This document shows, in pieces, positions 1 through 9,100 of a stretch of DNA of 64,000 nucleotides (positions are counted from its first letter, which is position 1; each line of letters begins with the position of its first letter). The stretch lies in the NCBI RefSeq assembly GCF_901709675.1, contig NC_051089.1, positions 4,008,476-4,072,475 of the forward strand, written 5' to 3'. The translations under genes were made by a program, and so were the position numbers. The notes beneath the pieces were generated by a model. The model saw only the letters and a program-made list of their open reading frames with translations. It did no database searches and was not told the origin of the DNA. Source of the DNA: Syngnathus acus (taxonomy: Eukaryota; Chordata; Actinopteri; Syngnathiformes; Syngnathidae).

Positions 1-365
1 AAAGACAATTTCGCCAGCCACCTGAAGGAAATGGTTTTCCTCTTTCTTTTTTCCCTCGACTGCCCGTGAATAACCTCGTGTCAACGTTTGTTTCACGAGG
101 GGAGACTTTGACTGCTGTGATGGTGTCGTGTGAGGTGTGATGGATTTTACGCTGACACGGCAGAGCCGTTTAATGCTCGTCATGTCACTAACACTTCTTC
201 ATGGCTGCACTTTTATTCTTTTTTTCCACTGGGGACTTTTTATTTGTTGGATGTTATAATCATTGGAAACATGAAATACAAGCGGAATGACCTTTAGAAT
301 CCTGCGTGACGGGACATCGCCTCAACATTTTGAACTATTTGAACATCTCTGGTTGCTCCTCACAG
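1..365 (+). other. thsd4: thsd4 intron, 3' part
   Basis: No coding exon is visible before position 366. The segment reads as the end of an intron, finishing in a pyrimidine-rich tract and TCACAG just before the first recognisable exon. I see no transposon or RNA gene here. Confidence 0.7.
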
Positions 366-570
366 ATCCCAGGCTGCGATGGCTTCCTGGGCTCCGGAAA
401 GGTGATGGACAAGTGCGGAGTGTGCGGCGGCGACAACGGCACCTGCCGTCTCGTATCGGGACTCTTCCGCCACTCTCTGACCAAAATCGGCTACCACAAG
501 ATCGCCGAGATCCCGCCAGGAGCTACCAAGATCAACGTCACAGAGATGACTAAAAGCCGCAACTACTTAG
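366..570 (+). CDS. thsd4: thsd4 exon: Cys-rich end and start of spacer
   Basis: Codes for IPGCDGFLGSGKVMDKCGVC and onward to NYL, a typical ADAMTS/ADAMTSL Cys-rich to spacer junction. The acceptor is CTCACAG and the donor is TTAG|GTAGGA. The exon starts in phase 0 and ends in phase 1. Confidence 0.9.
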
Positions 571-3500
571 GTAGGAGAATTTTTTTTTTTTACCCTGCAA
601 AATGCTTCACAAAACCAAAGAAAAATCCTAAAATAAATATTTCATCCAGCTCAGAAGGCGGCCATTTTGCCACTGTTGACAGACAAGTAACAACCAATCA
701 CGACTGTTTTCTGAGTTTGCTCATGGGACATTCCGTGAACTTTCTTTTGTACAACAATAATCCTTTAAATGTTTTTGATTTGTGGGGACCATTTTGTGAA
801 TTAACTGTTGGAATGTTATTTAATCAGAGCCAGACCCCATTTTAGTGGTAAGACCTCAAAAACGGCCCCCCCAACCCTTCCCTTGATGAAAGTGCTCATT
901 TAAGTAAACGGTTTTGTCATGGCAAGGTTTGCGACGGCGTACAGGTCCCGGTACGGTGTATGTATTCTCCGCTCAAGTAATCTAGGACAACGGGGTTTAT
1001 AATGGATTTTTCATGAGCAAACACATCCCACGTATTCCCTCAGTGGCTCTCTTTTGTGGGCCCGAATGTGCTTTCACTTGATCCAAACAGTCTTTTACAA
1101 GTCTTAAGTTACCCTCCTAATGCATTTCTAATGTTCCCTTTTGCTTAATCCACCGAGTGCTTGGGCCAAAAAGGTCTGCCAGCGAAAAAGGATTACAAGT
1201 TTTCAAAGTTACTTACAGCCCTCACATAAGGTTGTGCTATTCCACATTTGATTTTTCTGGGAATAAAAGACCTCAGTTCTGCATTTTTCTTTGGCTTTTT
1301 TTGTGAGACTTATTGTAAAAGAATCTTCTTGTCGGTTTCCCGCAGCACTGAGAAGCCGCTCGGGTCGGTCCATCATTAACGGGAATTGGGCTATTGATCG
1401 GCCGGGCAAGTATGAGGGCGGGGGCACGATGTTCACGTACCGCCGACCCAATGAAATCAGCAGCACTGCTGGGGAGTCGCTTCTTGCCGAGGGGCCCACC
1501 AATGAGATCCTGGAAATTTATGTGAGTTGAGAACACAATTGCACACATACTTTTGTCTTTCCTGTATATTTTTCATTTAATTCATTTCATATAAGTAGTT
1601 ATATTTATTTTTTTATTTTTCTATTTTCTAGTTTAAAATAAAAATTAAAAAATTAAAAAATGTAAGCATTATTTTTATTTTAAAGAAATTAAATTTTTTT
1701 TAAAATGTAAAAATTTAAAAATTTTAATTTTTTTTTTAATTTTCTAATTAAAAATAAAGATTTTAAAAATTAAAAAATTAAAAATTTAGATATTTAAACA
1801 TTATTTTTATTTTAAATTTAAAAAAATATAAAATTTTAAAATGTAAACATTATTTTTATTTTTATTTTATTTCTGTATAGTTTTAATTGAGGTAAATCTC
1901 AATACTCCTCAGTTGATCTTCCAGCAGCCCAACCCTGGGATTCACTATGAATATGTGGTCGCCTTGGAGACGCCACAAGGTAAACAAACCCGCAGGATCA
2001 AAGGTCACAAGACATCCACCCCTACTCAAATCAATCACGCCTCTCAGGGAACGCCGTGAACGAGCAGCAGCAAGTGGGGCACGACGATTCCCAACGGGGA
2101 AATTATGACCCAGCCGGTGGGGGGAGTTACCCGCCTCATCGTCATGACAACCAGGCGCCACCGCGCCAACGGGAATACAGCTGGAAGATGTCCGGCACCA
2201 GCGAGTGCAGCGCCTCCTGCGGTAAAGGTGAGATTTCGCTCCTTGAGGTTGTAAATTTGAAGCTAGTTTCAGCTTGAGTTTTTAATTTTGCAATGTGTAG
2301 GTTTCAGGCATCCCATCTTTCACTGCGTCCAGCGTCTGAACCAGGCCCAGGTCCAGGACGTTTTGTGTGAGGGCAGCAGTAAACCAGTGGAGCAGGAGGA
2401 AGTGTGCAACCTACAGCCCTGCCCTGCATTGTGAGTCAATTGTGTCTCCATTTCATTCAAATCCAAATATTATTAAAATTTTTTGCTAGTTGGGACATCG
2501 GCGAGTGGTCCGAATGCAGCAGGACGTGCGGTCTGGGCACGCAGCAGCGTCAGGTCCTGTGTCGCCAGACCTATGCCGACCGCACCCACAACGTGCACGC
2601 CAGCCGCTGCGACCACCTGCGACGGCCCGAGACCTCCGGCACCTGCCAGACCAAAATCTGCAGCGAGTGGCGCGTCCTCTCCGAGTGGAGCGCCGTGAGT
2701 GTCGACCGTCTGTCACGGCCAGGATGATCGAGTGCGTTCTTAATCGGCTGTGTTCCGGCAGTGCTCTGTGCCGTGCGGGCTGGGTCAGAGGCGGCGGGAC
2801 GTGCGCTGCGTCAGCAACGTGGGCGACTTTGTGCCCGACGACGAGTGTAACCCGAACCTGAGGCCAGTCCACGTGGAGAATTGTGACATGGGCGCCTGTG
2901 CCAAAAGTTGGTTCTACACAGACTGGGGCGCCAAGGTAGCGCACACACACTCACACACACAACGGACGCCCCAATAATTGGAAAAAGAACAAAAATGCAG
3001 CCTCCGCCCTGTCAGAATATCCAACAGATTCCCATTGAAAATGTTAAATGGAAAGAGTTTTGTCTCCCTCGCGAAAAGTCGCCATTCTGGAAAACATCTG
3101 TGCATGTGATTGATGAATGCACAGTGCATGTACGGTTCGGTCCGGTCCATACATACTGTCTGGTTTCAACTGGAATCTCCTTGTCAGCATTATGCTCAAA
3201 TGCTTAAAAATTTCCTCAACCATAATGTTTTACATAAAGCATCAATATTGTAACTTCTTTGCTCCTCCCTTTTCTTGAAGGTGTAGCTCAGTGGTAAAGT
3301 TGCTGTCCTTCAACTCATAGGTTGTTGGTTCAATCCTCATCCTTGGTGATTTTGTCTGTTTTCTCCAAATGTTGAAAATTCCACCCAAAAATAGCAAATT
3401 AACACATAATTAACTCATTTTTAGTATCATTTAAATAGGCAATCTGTTTTTCTTGCAGTGTTCCGCTGAGTGCGGGATGGGCGTTCGTGCGCGAGGTGTC

Positions 3501-6500
3501 TTGTGCTTGAGCAATCACATCAGCAGCCTCCCACTGGAGGGCTGCGGCAGCGAACGACCTCCAGACTCGCAAGTGTGCAACACGGGCCCTTGCGAAAACG
3601 CCATGGAGTGGTTCACCGGCCCGTGGACTCAGGTATGAAGACGCAGTTATGAGGAACACAACTGTTCATGCGTAGCCATGGCGCTAATTAACTTTTAAAG
3701 CACAAGCGTCCATTATATCAAACGGATTGATATCAACATGTTGATATCAGCGGACTGATTTTTAAAAACAACTTTCTGTCTCTGAAGACAACAAAAAAAA
3801 AAAGCTAGCACTTGTTACATGTACGTGTTTGTCAGTGTTCTGCAGAGTGCGGCGTGGGCAAGCAGCAGCGAGCTGTGGTGTGTCTGACGAGGTCATCAGA
3901 CGCGATTGCCGTGGCACCCCAGTACGAGTGCTCGTCGCTGGAAAGGCCGCTCAGCCAACAGAGCTGCAACGTGAAAGCTTGTGGAGTAAAGTGGTACTAC
4001 ACCGACTGGAGCGCTGTGAGTGCACGCGTCTGATGCGTGCTCCGACAACAGCACGGAATACCTGAGTCAGCATTTTTCCAGAAAATAACAGACCCTAGTT
4101 TGAAACCCTAACCCTGGTTTTTGAAATTTTAACCCTACTTTGAAACCCTAAACCAGTGTTTCCCAACCAGTGTGCCGCGGCTGTGCTGTGGGAAATTGTC
4201 CAACATTAAATACCGAGCGCATTGTAAACAGGATCGCCAAACCACAGGTCAGTTAGTGCAAGGCCTGGTCAGCCACTTGCTAATCGTGCATGCGTGGCAA
4301 ATCGGAGAATCTTGAGATTTCATGTTGTGGCATCGGCACATACTCAGTTTATGTGTGTGTTGCTGTTAGTCTTGGCTCGTGAGTGAACGATGCGTTCAAA
4401 AGAAAGATTTCTTTTTCAGTGAAAGAGCGTAATCATCCTCTCTGCATTCTTCCACGAGCCCTACTTTCTTTAGCTTAGCATTATCCGCGTGTCACTTTAG
4501 GAAGTGATTCGTTCTTTTTTCAGTTCATATGACTTCAACCAGTAGGTGCCGGTAATGCGCATTGAAGCTGGTGCCAAAAAAAATGGATAAATAAATAAGA
4601 AAGTGTTGCGAACAATTCGGTGAACGATTCTTTTGAACAAATATTTTGAGTGAACCGATTCTAAAGATTCAGTTCTTAAAAGAACTGGAATGCACTAGTA
4701 CAAAAGAGTGCAGACGGCCAAGGGATGCCAGGTTGAAATAGCCGCCTGGTTAGTGACATGGGTTCCTGCTCAGCAGGTACCTGGTTCAAACCCAGGTGTG
4801 AGCATTTACCTACATGTGCTTTTAGAATTGGAACCTCACTGCATATGCAAACAGATGCAAGTATTTATGTGTAAATACATAAGGTGGCCCGCCCCCAAGT
4901 TGGCGGAGCAAACCAATGGATCACGCCCACTACCTAGGGGGCGGCGTTGAATCCAGTAGTGTAAGGGGCAGGGTGAAGAGAGTTACGGTTCCAAAGTAGG
5001 GTTAGGGACCGGCCACCTTATGTATTTACACATAAATACTTGCATTTGATGGCAAAAGCGTACGGAGCGAGGGCCCAATTCTAAAAGCACATTCAGGTAT
5101 ATGCTCACACCTGGGCTCGAACTAAGTTCTTTTCGCTCGGATATTTCCCTAATAAAGTGGCCTGTTATTAGGTACACTTGAAAATGGCGGTGTACCTAAT
5201 GGAGTGTCCGTGTGATTCCCTCGTTAAGTGCACCTGCGTGAAAAGTTTTAGCTCCTGCGGAACGTGAAAGTGGCTAAAACTTTTCACGCAGGTGTACTTA
5301 ACGAGGGACTCTTGGAAAACATGTTGGAATGCGGCCCCGAGGACTAGAGCTTGACACCTGTGACCTTTGACCATGACATTTCCCTAATAAAGTGGCCTGT
5401 TATTAGGTACACTTGAAAATGGCGGTGTACCTAATGGAGTGTCCGTGTGATTCCCTCGTTAAGTGCACCTGCGTGAAAACTTTTAGCTCCTGCAGAACGT
5501 GAAAGTGGCTAAAACTTTTCACGCAGGTGCACTTAACGAGGGACTCTTGGAAAACATGTTGGAATGCGGCCCCGAGGACTAGAGCTTGACACCTGTGACC
5601 TTTGACCATGACATTTCCCTAATAAAGTGGCCTGTTATTAGGTACACTTGAAAATGGCGGTGTACCTAATGGAGTGTCCGTGTGATTCCCTCGTTAAGTG
5701 CACCTGCGTGAAAACTTTTAGCTCCTGCAGAACGTGAAAGTGGCTAAAACTTTTCACGCAGGTGTACTTAACGAGGGACTCTTGGAAAACATGTTGGAAT
5801 GCGGCCCCGAGGACTAGAGCTTGACACCTGTGACCTTTGACCATGATATTTCCCTAATAAAGTGGCCTGTTATTAGGTACACTTGAAAATGGCGGTGTAC
5901 TTAATGGAGTGTCCGTGTGATTCCCTCGTTAAGTGCACCTGCGTGAAAACTTTTAGCTCCTGCAGAACGTGAAAGTGGCTAAAACTTTTCACGCAGGTGC
6001 ACTTAACGAGGGACTCTTGGAAAACATGTTGGAATGCGGCCCCGAGGACTAGAGCTCGACACCTGTGACCTTTGACCATGATATTTCCCTAATAAAGTGG
6101 CCTGTTATTAGGGACGCTTGAAAATGGCGGTGTACCTAATGGAGTGTCCGTGTGATTCCCTCGTTAATCGCACCTGCGTGAAAAGTTTTAGCTCCTGCAG
6201 AACGTGAAAGTGGCTAAAACTTTTCACGCAGGTGCACTTAACGAGGGACTCTTGGAAAACATGTTGGAATGCGGCCCCGGGGACTAGAGCTTGACACCTG
6301 TGACCTTTGACCATGATACTTCCCTAATAAAGTGGCCTGTTATTAGGTACACTTGAAAATGGCGGTGTACCTAATGGAGTGTCCGTGTGATTCCCTCGTT
6401 AAGTGCACCTGCGTGAAAAGTTTTAGCTCCTGCAGAACGTGAAAGTGGCTAAAACTTTTCACGCAGGTGCGCTTAACGAGGGTCACTTGGAAAACATGTT

Positions 6501-8206
6501 GGAACGCGGCCCCGAGGACTAGAGCTTGACACCTGTGACCTTTGACCATGATATTTCCCTAATAAAGTGGCCTGTTATTAGGTACCGTAATTTTCGGACT
6601 ATAAGTCGCGGTTTTTTTTTCATAGTTTGGGTGGGGGGGCGACTTATACTCAGGAGCGATTTATATACATATATATGGGGTTTTTTCACTTTTTTGGGCA
6701 TTTTATGGCTGGTGCGACTTATACTCCGGTGCGACTTATAGTCCGAAAATTACGGTACACTTGAAAATGGCGGTGTACCTAATGGAGTGTCCGTGTGATT
6801 CCCTCGTTAAGTGCACCTGCGTGAAAACTTTTAGCTCCTGCGGAACGTGAAAGTGACCAAAAACTTTTCACGCAGGTGCACTTAACGAGGGACATGTTGG
6901 AATGCGGTACACCTCATGGACACTACAATAGGTACACTACACGAGGTAAAAAAAAGAAAAAAGAATAAATAAATAAGAAAGTATAGTGAACGATTCGGTG
7001 AACGAGTCTTTTGAACAAATATTTTGAGTGAACCGATTCTAAAGATTCAGTTCAATTGAGAACTGGAATGCACATCACTAGTACAAAACAGTGCGGACGA
7101 CCGCGGGCGTCCAGGTCGAATTAGCCGACTGGATACTGACACAGGCTCTTGCTCGGTAAGAACTTGGTACGATCCCAGGTGTGAAATTGTACTTAAATGT
7201 GCTTTTATTGTGCAATTAACCCTTTATTTATTTATTCTTTTTTATTTATTTTTTTACCTCGTGTAGTGTACCTATTGAAGTGTCCATGAGGTGTACCTAC
7301 ACATATTGTCATATAAACCATCATTTTTCACCAACGTAAAATACACAGTGAAGTCGAGACACCTCGACTGTGATAGCCACTCAGCCGCTGTCCGAACAGC
7401 AGAGCGTCTTTAAAAGTGACTTTGTTCTTAATGTCGCAATATTTTATAGAGCTAGTCTAAAACAGTAAACAAAGCCATATTGATTCTTTTGGATTTTGAT
7501 CACAATCACTTTCAATAGTTTATTCCTTCCACTGTCTAAAACCTTTTTTCGAAAACTCTCACTTTCATTTACAAAAGAAATACAATTTAAAGAATATTTA
7601 GTATTTATTTTTATTCAATTATTCAACTCTCCATACAGACATTGGAATAGAACTTTACGTGTTTTGTTGTAATATAACTGATTTTAATAGAGAAGCTGGT
7701 GTAACACTTAACAGACTTTTGTTGGTGGTGTGCCTCGAGATTTTTTCCAATGAAAAGGCGTGCCGTGCCGTGAATGAAAAAAGGTTGGGAAACACTGCCC
7801 TCAAACATTACGTTAAAACCTTAACTTTTTGTTTTGGTCCATGCAGTGCTCCAAAACATGTGAGGGAGGATTCCGTGTGCGTGAGGTTCGTTGTCTCTCT
7901 GAAGACATGCAGTCCAGTACCAGTTGCGAGGACCGGCTCAAACCGGCCGAACGGGAAGACTGCAACCCTGAACCTTGCGTACCTCAAATAGGTTGGTCCA
8001 AAAAGCCACACCAGTTGGTTTGCTTGAATCCATCATTGAATCTTTGCCTTACCGTTGCAGATGAGCACTGCAAAGACGAGTACTTCAACTGCAACGTTGT
8101 GGTCCAGGCTCGCTTGTGCGTGTATGACTACTATAAGAGGAGCTGTTGCGCATCTTGCTCTCGCCACCCCCACAGACACTACGTGGCCCACAGGGGGCGC
8201 AGCTGA
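366..8206 (+). CDS. thsd4: thsd4, thrombospondin type-1 domain-containing protein 4 (ADAMTS-like 6), 3' eleven exons
   Basis: Exons: 366-570, 1346-1521, 1913-1979, 2048-2227, 2301-2430, 2490-2694, 2762-2935, 3459-3632, 3836-4015, 7847-7991, 8061-8206. All joins are GT-AG, phases are compatible, and together they give 593 residues before TGA at 8204. THSD4 is a secreted ADAMTS-like protein without protease domain; the family binds fibrillin microfibrils and promotes their assembly. Seen in order: end of the Cys-rich region (GCDGFLGS, CGVCGGDNGTC), spacer (SRSGRSIINGNWAIDRPGKY), six TSRs with CSxxCG cores, and a C-terminal PLAC domain (CNVVVQARLCVY). The spacer and PLAC match THSD4 better than ADAMTSL4 from memory of the families. 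The gene is partial because the 5' exons (signal peptide, first TSR) lie before the window. It converges with pepd. Confidence 0.93.
1346..1521 (+). CDS. thsd4: thsd4 exon: spacer core
   Basis: Codes for ALRSRSGRSIINGNWAI and onward through FTYRRPNEISSTAGESLLAE to EIY, the most conserved part of the spacer. The acceptor is TTTCCCGCAG and the donor TAT|GTGAGT. The 177th base of the combined codons closes in phase 0. The next small exon (1913-1979, LIFQQPNPGIHYEYVVALE) ends the spacer. Confidence 0.92.
2048..2430 (+). CDS. thsd4: thsd4 exons: linker and first TSR of the C-terminal array
   Basis: Two exons, 2048-2227 and 2301-2430, separated by a 73-bp intron. The first codes for a polar, Pro/His-containing linker and then WKMSGTSECSASCGKG, the start of a TSR. 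The second completes that TSR (FRHPIFHCVQ to CNLQPCPA). The linker appears shorter than the mammalian THSD4 linker as I remember it. Confidence 0.87.
2490..4015 (+). CDS. thsd4: thsd4 exons: TSR array, four modular exons
   Basis: Exons 2490-2694, 2762-2935, 3459-3632 and 3836-4015. The first opens with FWDIGEWSECSRTCGLG. The next three are symmetric phase 0-0 exons of 174, 174 and 180 bp. Each begins exactly at the first TSR cysteine pair (CSVPCG, CSAECG, CSAECG) and ends in the Trp-containing start of the next repeat (WFYTDW, WFTGPW, WYYTDW). The conserved Cys and Arg of the TSR layered core are present. Confidence 0.92.
3277..3345 (+). repeat. tRNA-like sequence, probably a SINE head or tRNA pseudogene
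   Basis: The sequence contains an A-box-like TAGCTCAGTGGT and a B-box-like GGTTCAATCC about 38 bp apart, as in a class III promoter. The acceptor and T-arm stems pair poorly by eye, so it is unlikely to be a working tRNA. It lies inside a thsd4 intron. Confidence 0.45.
3657..3716. repeat. dispersed repeat, copy 1
   Basis: About 57 bp beginning AACTGTTCATGCGTAGCCAT are shared with 10755-10812 with only two visible mismatches. This copy is in a thsd4 intron and the other in a pepd intron. It is probably a fragment of an unrecognised interspersed repeat. Confidence 0.75.
4090..4153 (-). repeat. small fragment of the TTAGGG-like satellite, reversed
   Basis: The sequence contains CCCTAGTTTGAAACCCTAAC and related CCCTAA words, which is the reverse complement of the motif set in the large array at 23838-31140. 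It directly abuts the left end of the hAT-like element at 4154. Confidence 0.75.
4587..4834 (+). repeat. tRNA-derived SINE-like element, copy 1
   Basis: A B-box-like GGTTCAAACCC lies at 4783-4793 and an A-box-like TGGTTAGTGAC about 35 bp upstream. The same sequence, including GAACAAATATTTTGAGTGAA and the tail GTGCTTTTA, recurs at 6964-7213 with moderate divergence. Confidence 0.65.
4780..5122. repeat. imperfect inverted repeat made of two SINE 3' parts
   Basis: Positions 4855-4889 and 5011-5045 are a perfect 35-bp inverted pair (TGCAAGTATTTATGTGTAAA and its reverse complement). The similarity continues outwards, imperfectly, to about 4785 and 5122. The spacer is about 120 bp. Confidence 0.8.
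5141..6905. repeat. 235-bp tandem array, seven units, each with an internal long hairpin
   Basis: Units start at 5141, 5376, 5611, 5846, 6081, 6316 and 6551. The first six are exactly 235 bp and nearly identical. The seventh is interrupted by a 171-bp element and degenerates at its 3' end. In unit 1, arms 5218-5252 and 5273-5307 are 35-bp inverted repeats with one mismatch and a 20-nt loop. A second perfect 11-bp inverted pair (ATTAGGTACAC / GTGTACCTAAT) lies at 5167-5177 and 5190-5200. The array sits in the thsd4 intron, so it would be transcribed as a series of stem-loops. The recurrent 68-codon minus-strand frame is a by-product, since 235 is not a multiple of three. Confidence 0.93.
6585..6755. 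mobile_element. 171-bp TA-flanked miniature inverted-repeat transposon (family 1)
   Basis: The terminal inverted repeats are CCGTAATTTTCGGACTATAA and its complement. The element splits the GGTACACTTG of the seventh array unit and duplicates TA (6583-6584 and 6756-6757). The six intact sister units provide the empty site. TA duplication points to the Tc1/mariner/pogo superfamily. There is no coding capacity. Confidence 0.88.
6904..7305. repeat. about 45-bp inverted repeats bracketing SINE copy 2
   Basis: The segment GGTACACCTCATGGACAC through CACGAGGTAAA near 6906-6950 recurs inverted near 7257-7305. The SINE-like copy at 6964-7213 (B-box-like GGTACGATCCC) lies between them. Confidence 0.75.
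7847..8206 (+). CDS. thsd4: thsd4 exons: last TSR and PLAC domain
   Basis: Exon 7847-7991 (CSKTCEGGFRVREVRC to CVPQI) is the final TSR. It lies 3.8 kb downstream of the previous exon because of a repeat-filled intron. Exon 8061-8206 is the PLAC domain (DEHCKDEYFNCNVVVQARLC, then six further Cys), followed by a basic His/Arg-rich tail and TGA at 8204-8206. Confidence 0.93.
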   Translation, partial: CSKTCEGGFRVREVRCLSEDMQSSTSCEDRLKPAEREDCNPEPCVPQIGWSKKPHQLVCLNPSLNLCLTVADEHCKDEYFNCNVVVQARLCVYDYYKRSCCASCSRHPHRHYVAHRGRS

Positions 8207-8653
8207 CCCTCATTGGAACAGAAAGTATAAACATTTGCACGCGGGAAAGGATGGAAAGCCACCTTCATTTAGGGTCTGTCTCCATGGAAACAATTCGGAC
8301 ACTTGCTTGTAGTTGGGGCAACCCAGAAGTAGCCATTAAAGTTTGTCTTTGGAGGACGCACCCTACAAATTCGGACGCCACCAATAATTGGCTGGAGCTA
8401 TACTGAAGACTCATTCAAGAACACTGGGAATTTGGATGCATGCTATGTTAAACCTTTCCGTCTACCAAGCACACGCATACAATTTGTGATACATTCAAGG
8501 ACCTACAGACTCTGTAAGAAACTTTGGCCCTTCAAAAATATCATTGATTGACAGACTAGCTAGCAAGCACATTAACTATTTCCCTTTTTTTATCATTAAA
8601 AAATATTTATTCAGTATTTGACTATATCTGTATTGACATTGCTTTCTTCTTAA

Positions 8654-8659
8654 AATAAA
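8654..8659 (+). terminator. thsd4: thsd4 polyadenylation signal candidate
   Basis: AATAAA lies about 450 nt after the thsd4 stop, followed by a T/GT-rich stretch. A weaker ATTAAA at 8335-8340 is an alternative. Confidence 0.55.
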
Positions 8660-8795
8660 CAGTTTTGTACCATTCTCTTCTGTATGGCAAACGTTTACTT
8701 TCCTTGTGTGACAAGAGCGACACATAGTGGCCAGTACCAGCAAGTACACTCTGTGAAGAATGGACATCCGCTTTATAGATTTGCAAAAATCACAC

Positions 8796-8801
8796 TTTAT
8801 T
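8796..8801 (-). terminator. pepd: pepd polyadenylation signal candidate
   Basis: AATAAA on the minus strand lies about 155 nt after the pepd stop. A second minus-strand AATAAA at 8606-8611, if used, would make the pepd and thsd4 transcripts overlap. Confidence 0.6.
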
Positions 8802-8956
8802 ACCTTTTACAAAATTTGCTTTGATCAGTTAAAAAAAACTATCATCTGAGGTACTAAGTTGATTTATGTTACAGTTGTTTTTGTTAAACTACATCATGAT
8901 CAAGGATGGATTCTTGTGTTGGTTGATTTTGTATATGTGTTGAGCGTTGTGGCTGA

Positions 8957-9100
8957 TCAAAATTTTTGGCTGGACACGAGTGGGCTGAAGGGTTTTTCCG
9001 AGGTGTTCATGAAGGACTCGATCTCCTCCACGGTCCTTGGGACGCAGGTAAGCAGCTCAATGCCGTCCGCGGTGACGGTGATGTCATCCTCAATGCGAAC
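8957..9100 (-). CDS. pepd: pepd last exon
   Basis: [20 protein letters not shown] holds E452, the last metal ligand, and is followed by the conserved [11 protein letters not shown] is at 8957-8959 (complement strand). Confidence 0.95.
   Translation of the reverse strand, partial: VRIEDDITVTADGIELLTCVPRTVEEIESFMNTSEKPFSPLVSSQKF

Larger units (their letters stand above)
4154..7797. mobile_element. hAT-like composite non-autonomous element in the thsd4 intron
   Basis: The left end CAGTGTTTCCCAACC is the exact inverse of the right end GGTTGGGAAACACTG, a classic hAT terminus. The flanking 8-mers CCCTAAAC and CCCTCAAA are similar, as expected for a mutated 8-bp target duplication. No transposase reading frame is visible in the 3.64 kb. 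The inside is filled with SINE-like copies, a 235-bp tandem array and a nested TA-flanked element, so the host element served as a landing site or carried them along. Confidence 0.72.
8206..8956. other. 3' UTRs of two convergent genes
   Basis: This is the 750-bp space between the thsd4 and pepd stop codons. It holds the 3' UTR of each gene and their polyadenylation signals on opposite strands. No other gene or repeat is evident. Confidence 0.8.

Noticed and set aside
3277-3345. Functional tRNA gene
   Set aside because: Promoter boxes are present, but acceptor and T-arm stems do not pair well.
5168-6549. Six repeated 68-codon minus-strand frames beginning MVKGHRC
   Set aside because: The 235-bp unit is not a multiple of three and each frame is simply the translation of the hairpin satellite. 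They run antisense within the thsd4 intron.
5141-6905. CRISPR-like array
   Set aside because: Whole 235-bp units repeat with no short repeat/variable spacer alternation, and the DNA is vertebrate.
366-8206. Identification as ADAMTSL4 instead of thsd4
   Set aside because: ADAMTSL4 shares the layout, but the C-terminal CNVVVQARLCVYDYY-SCCASC and the spacer wording fit THSD4 better. A protein search would settle it.
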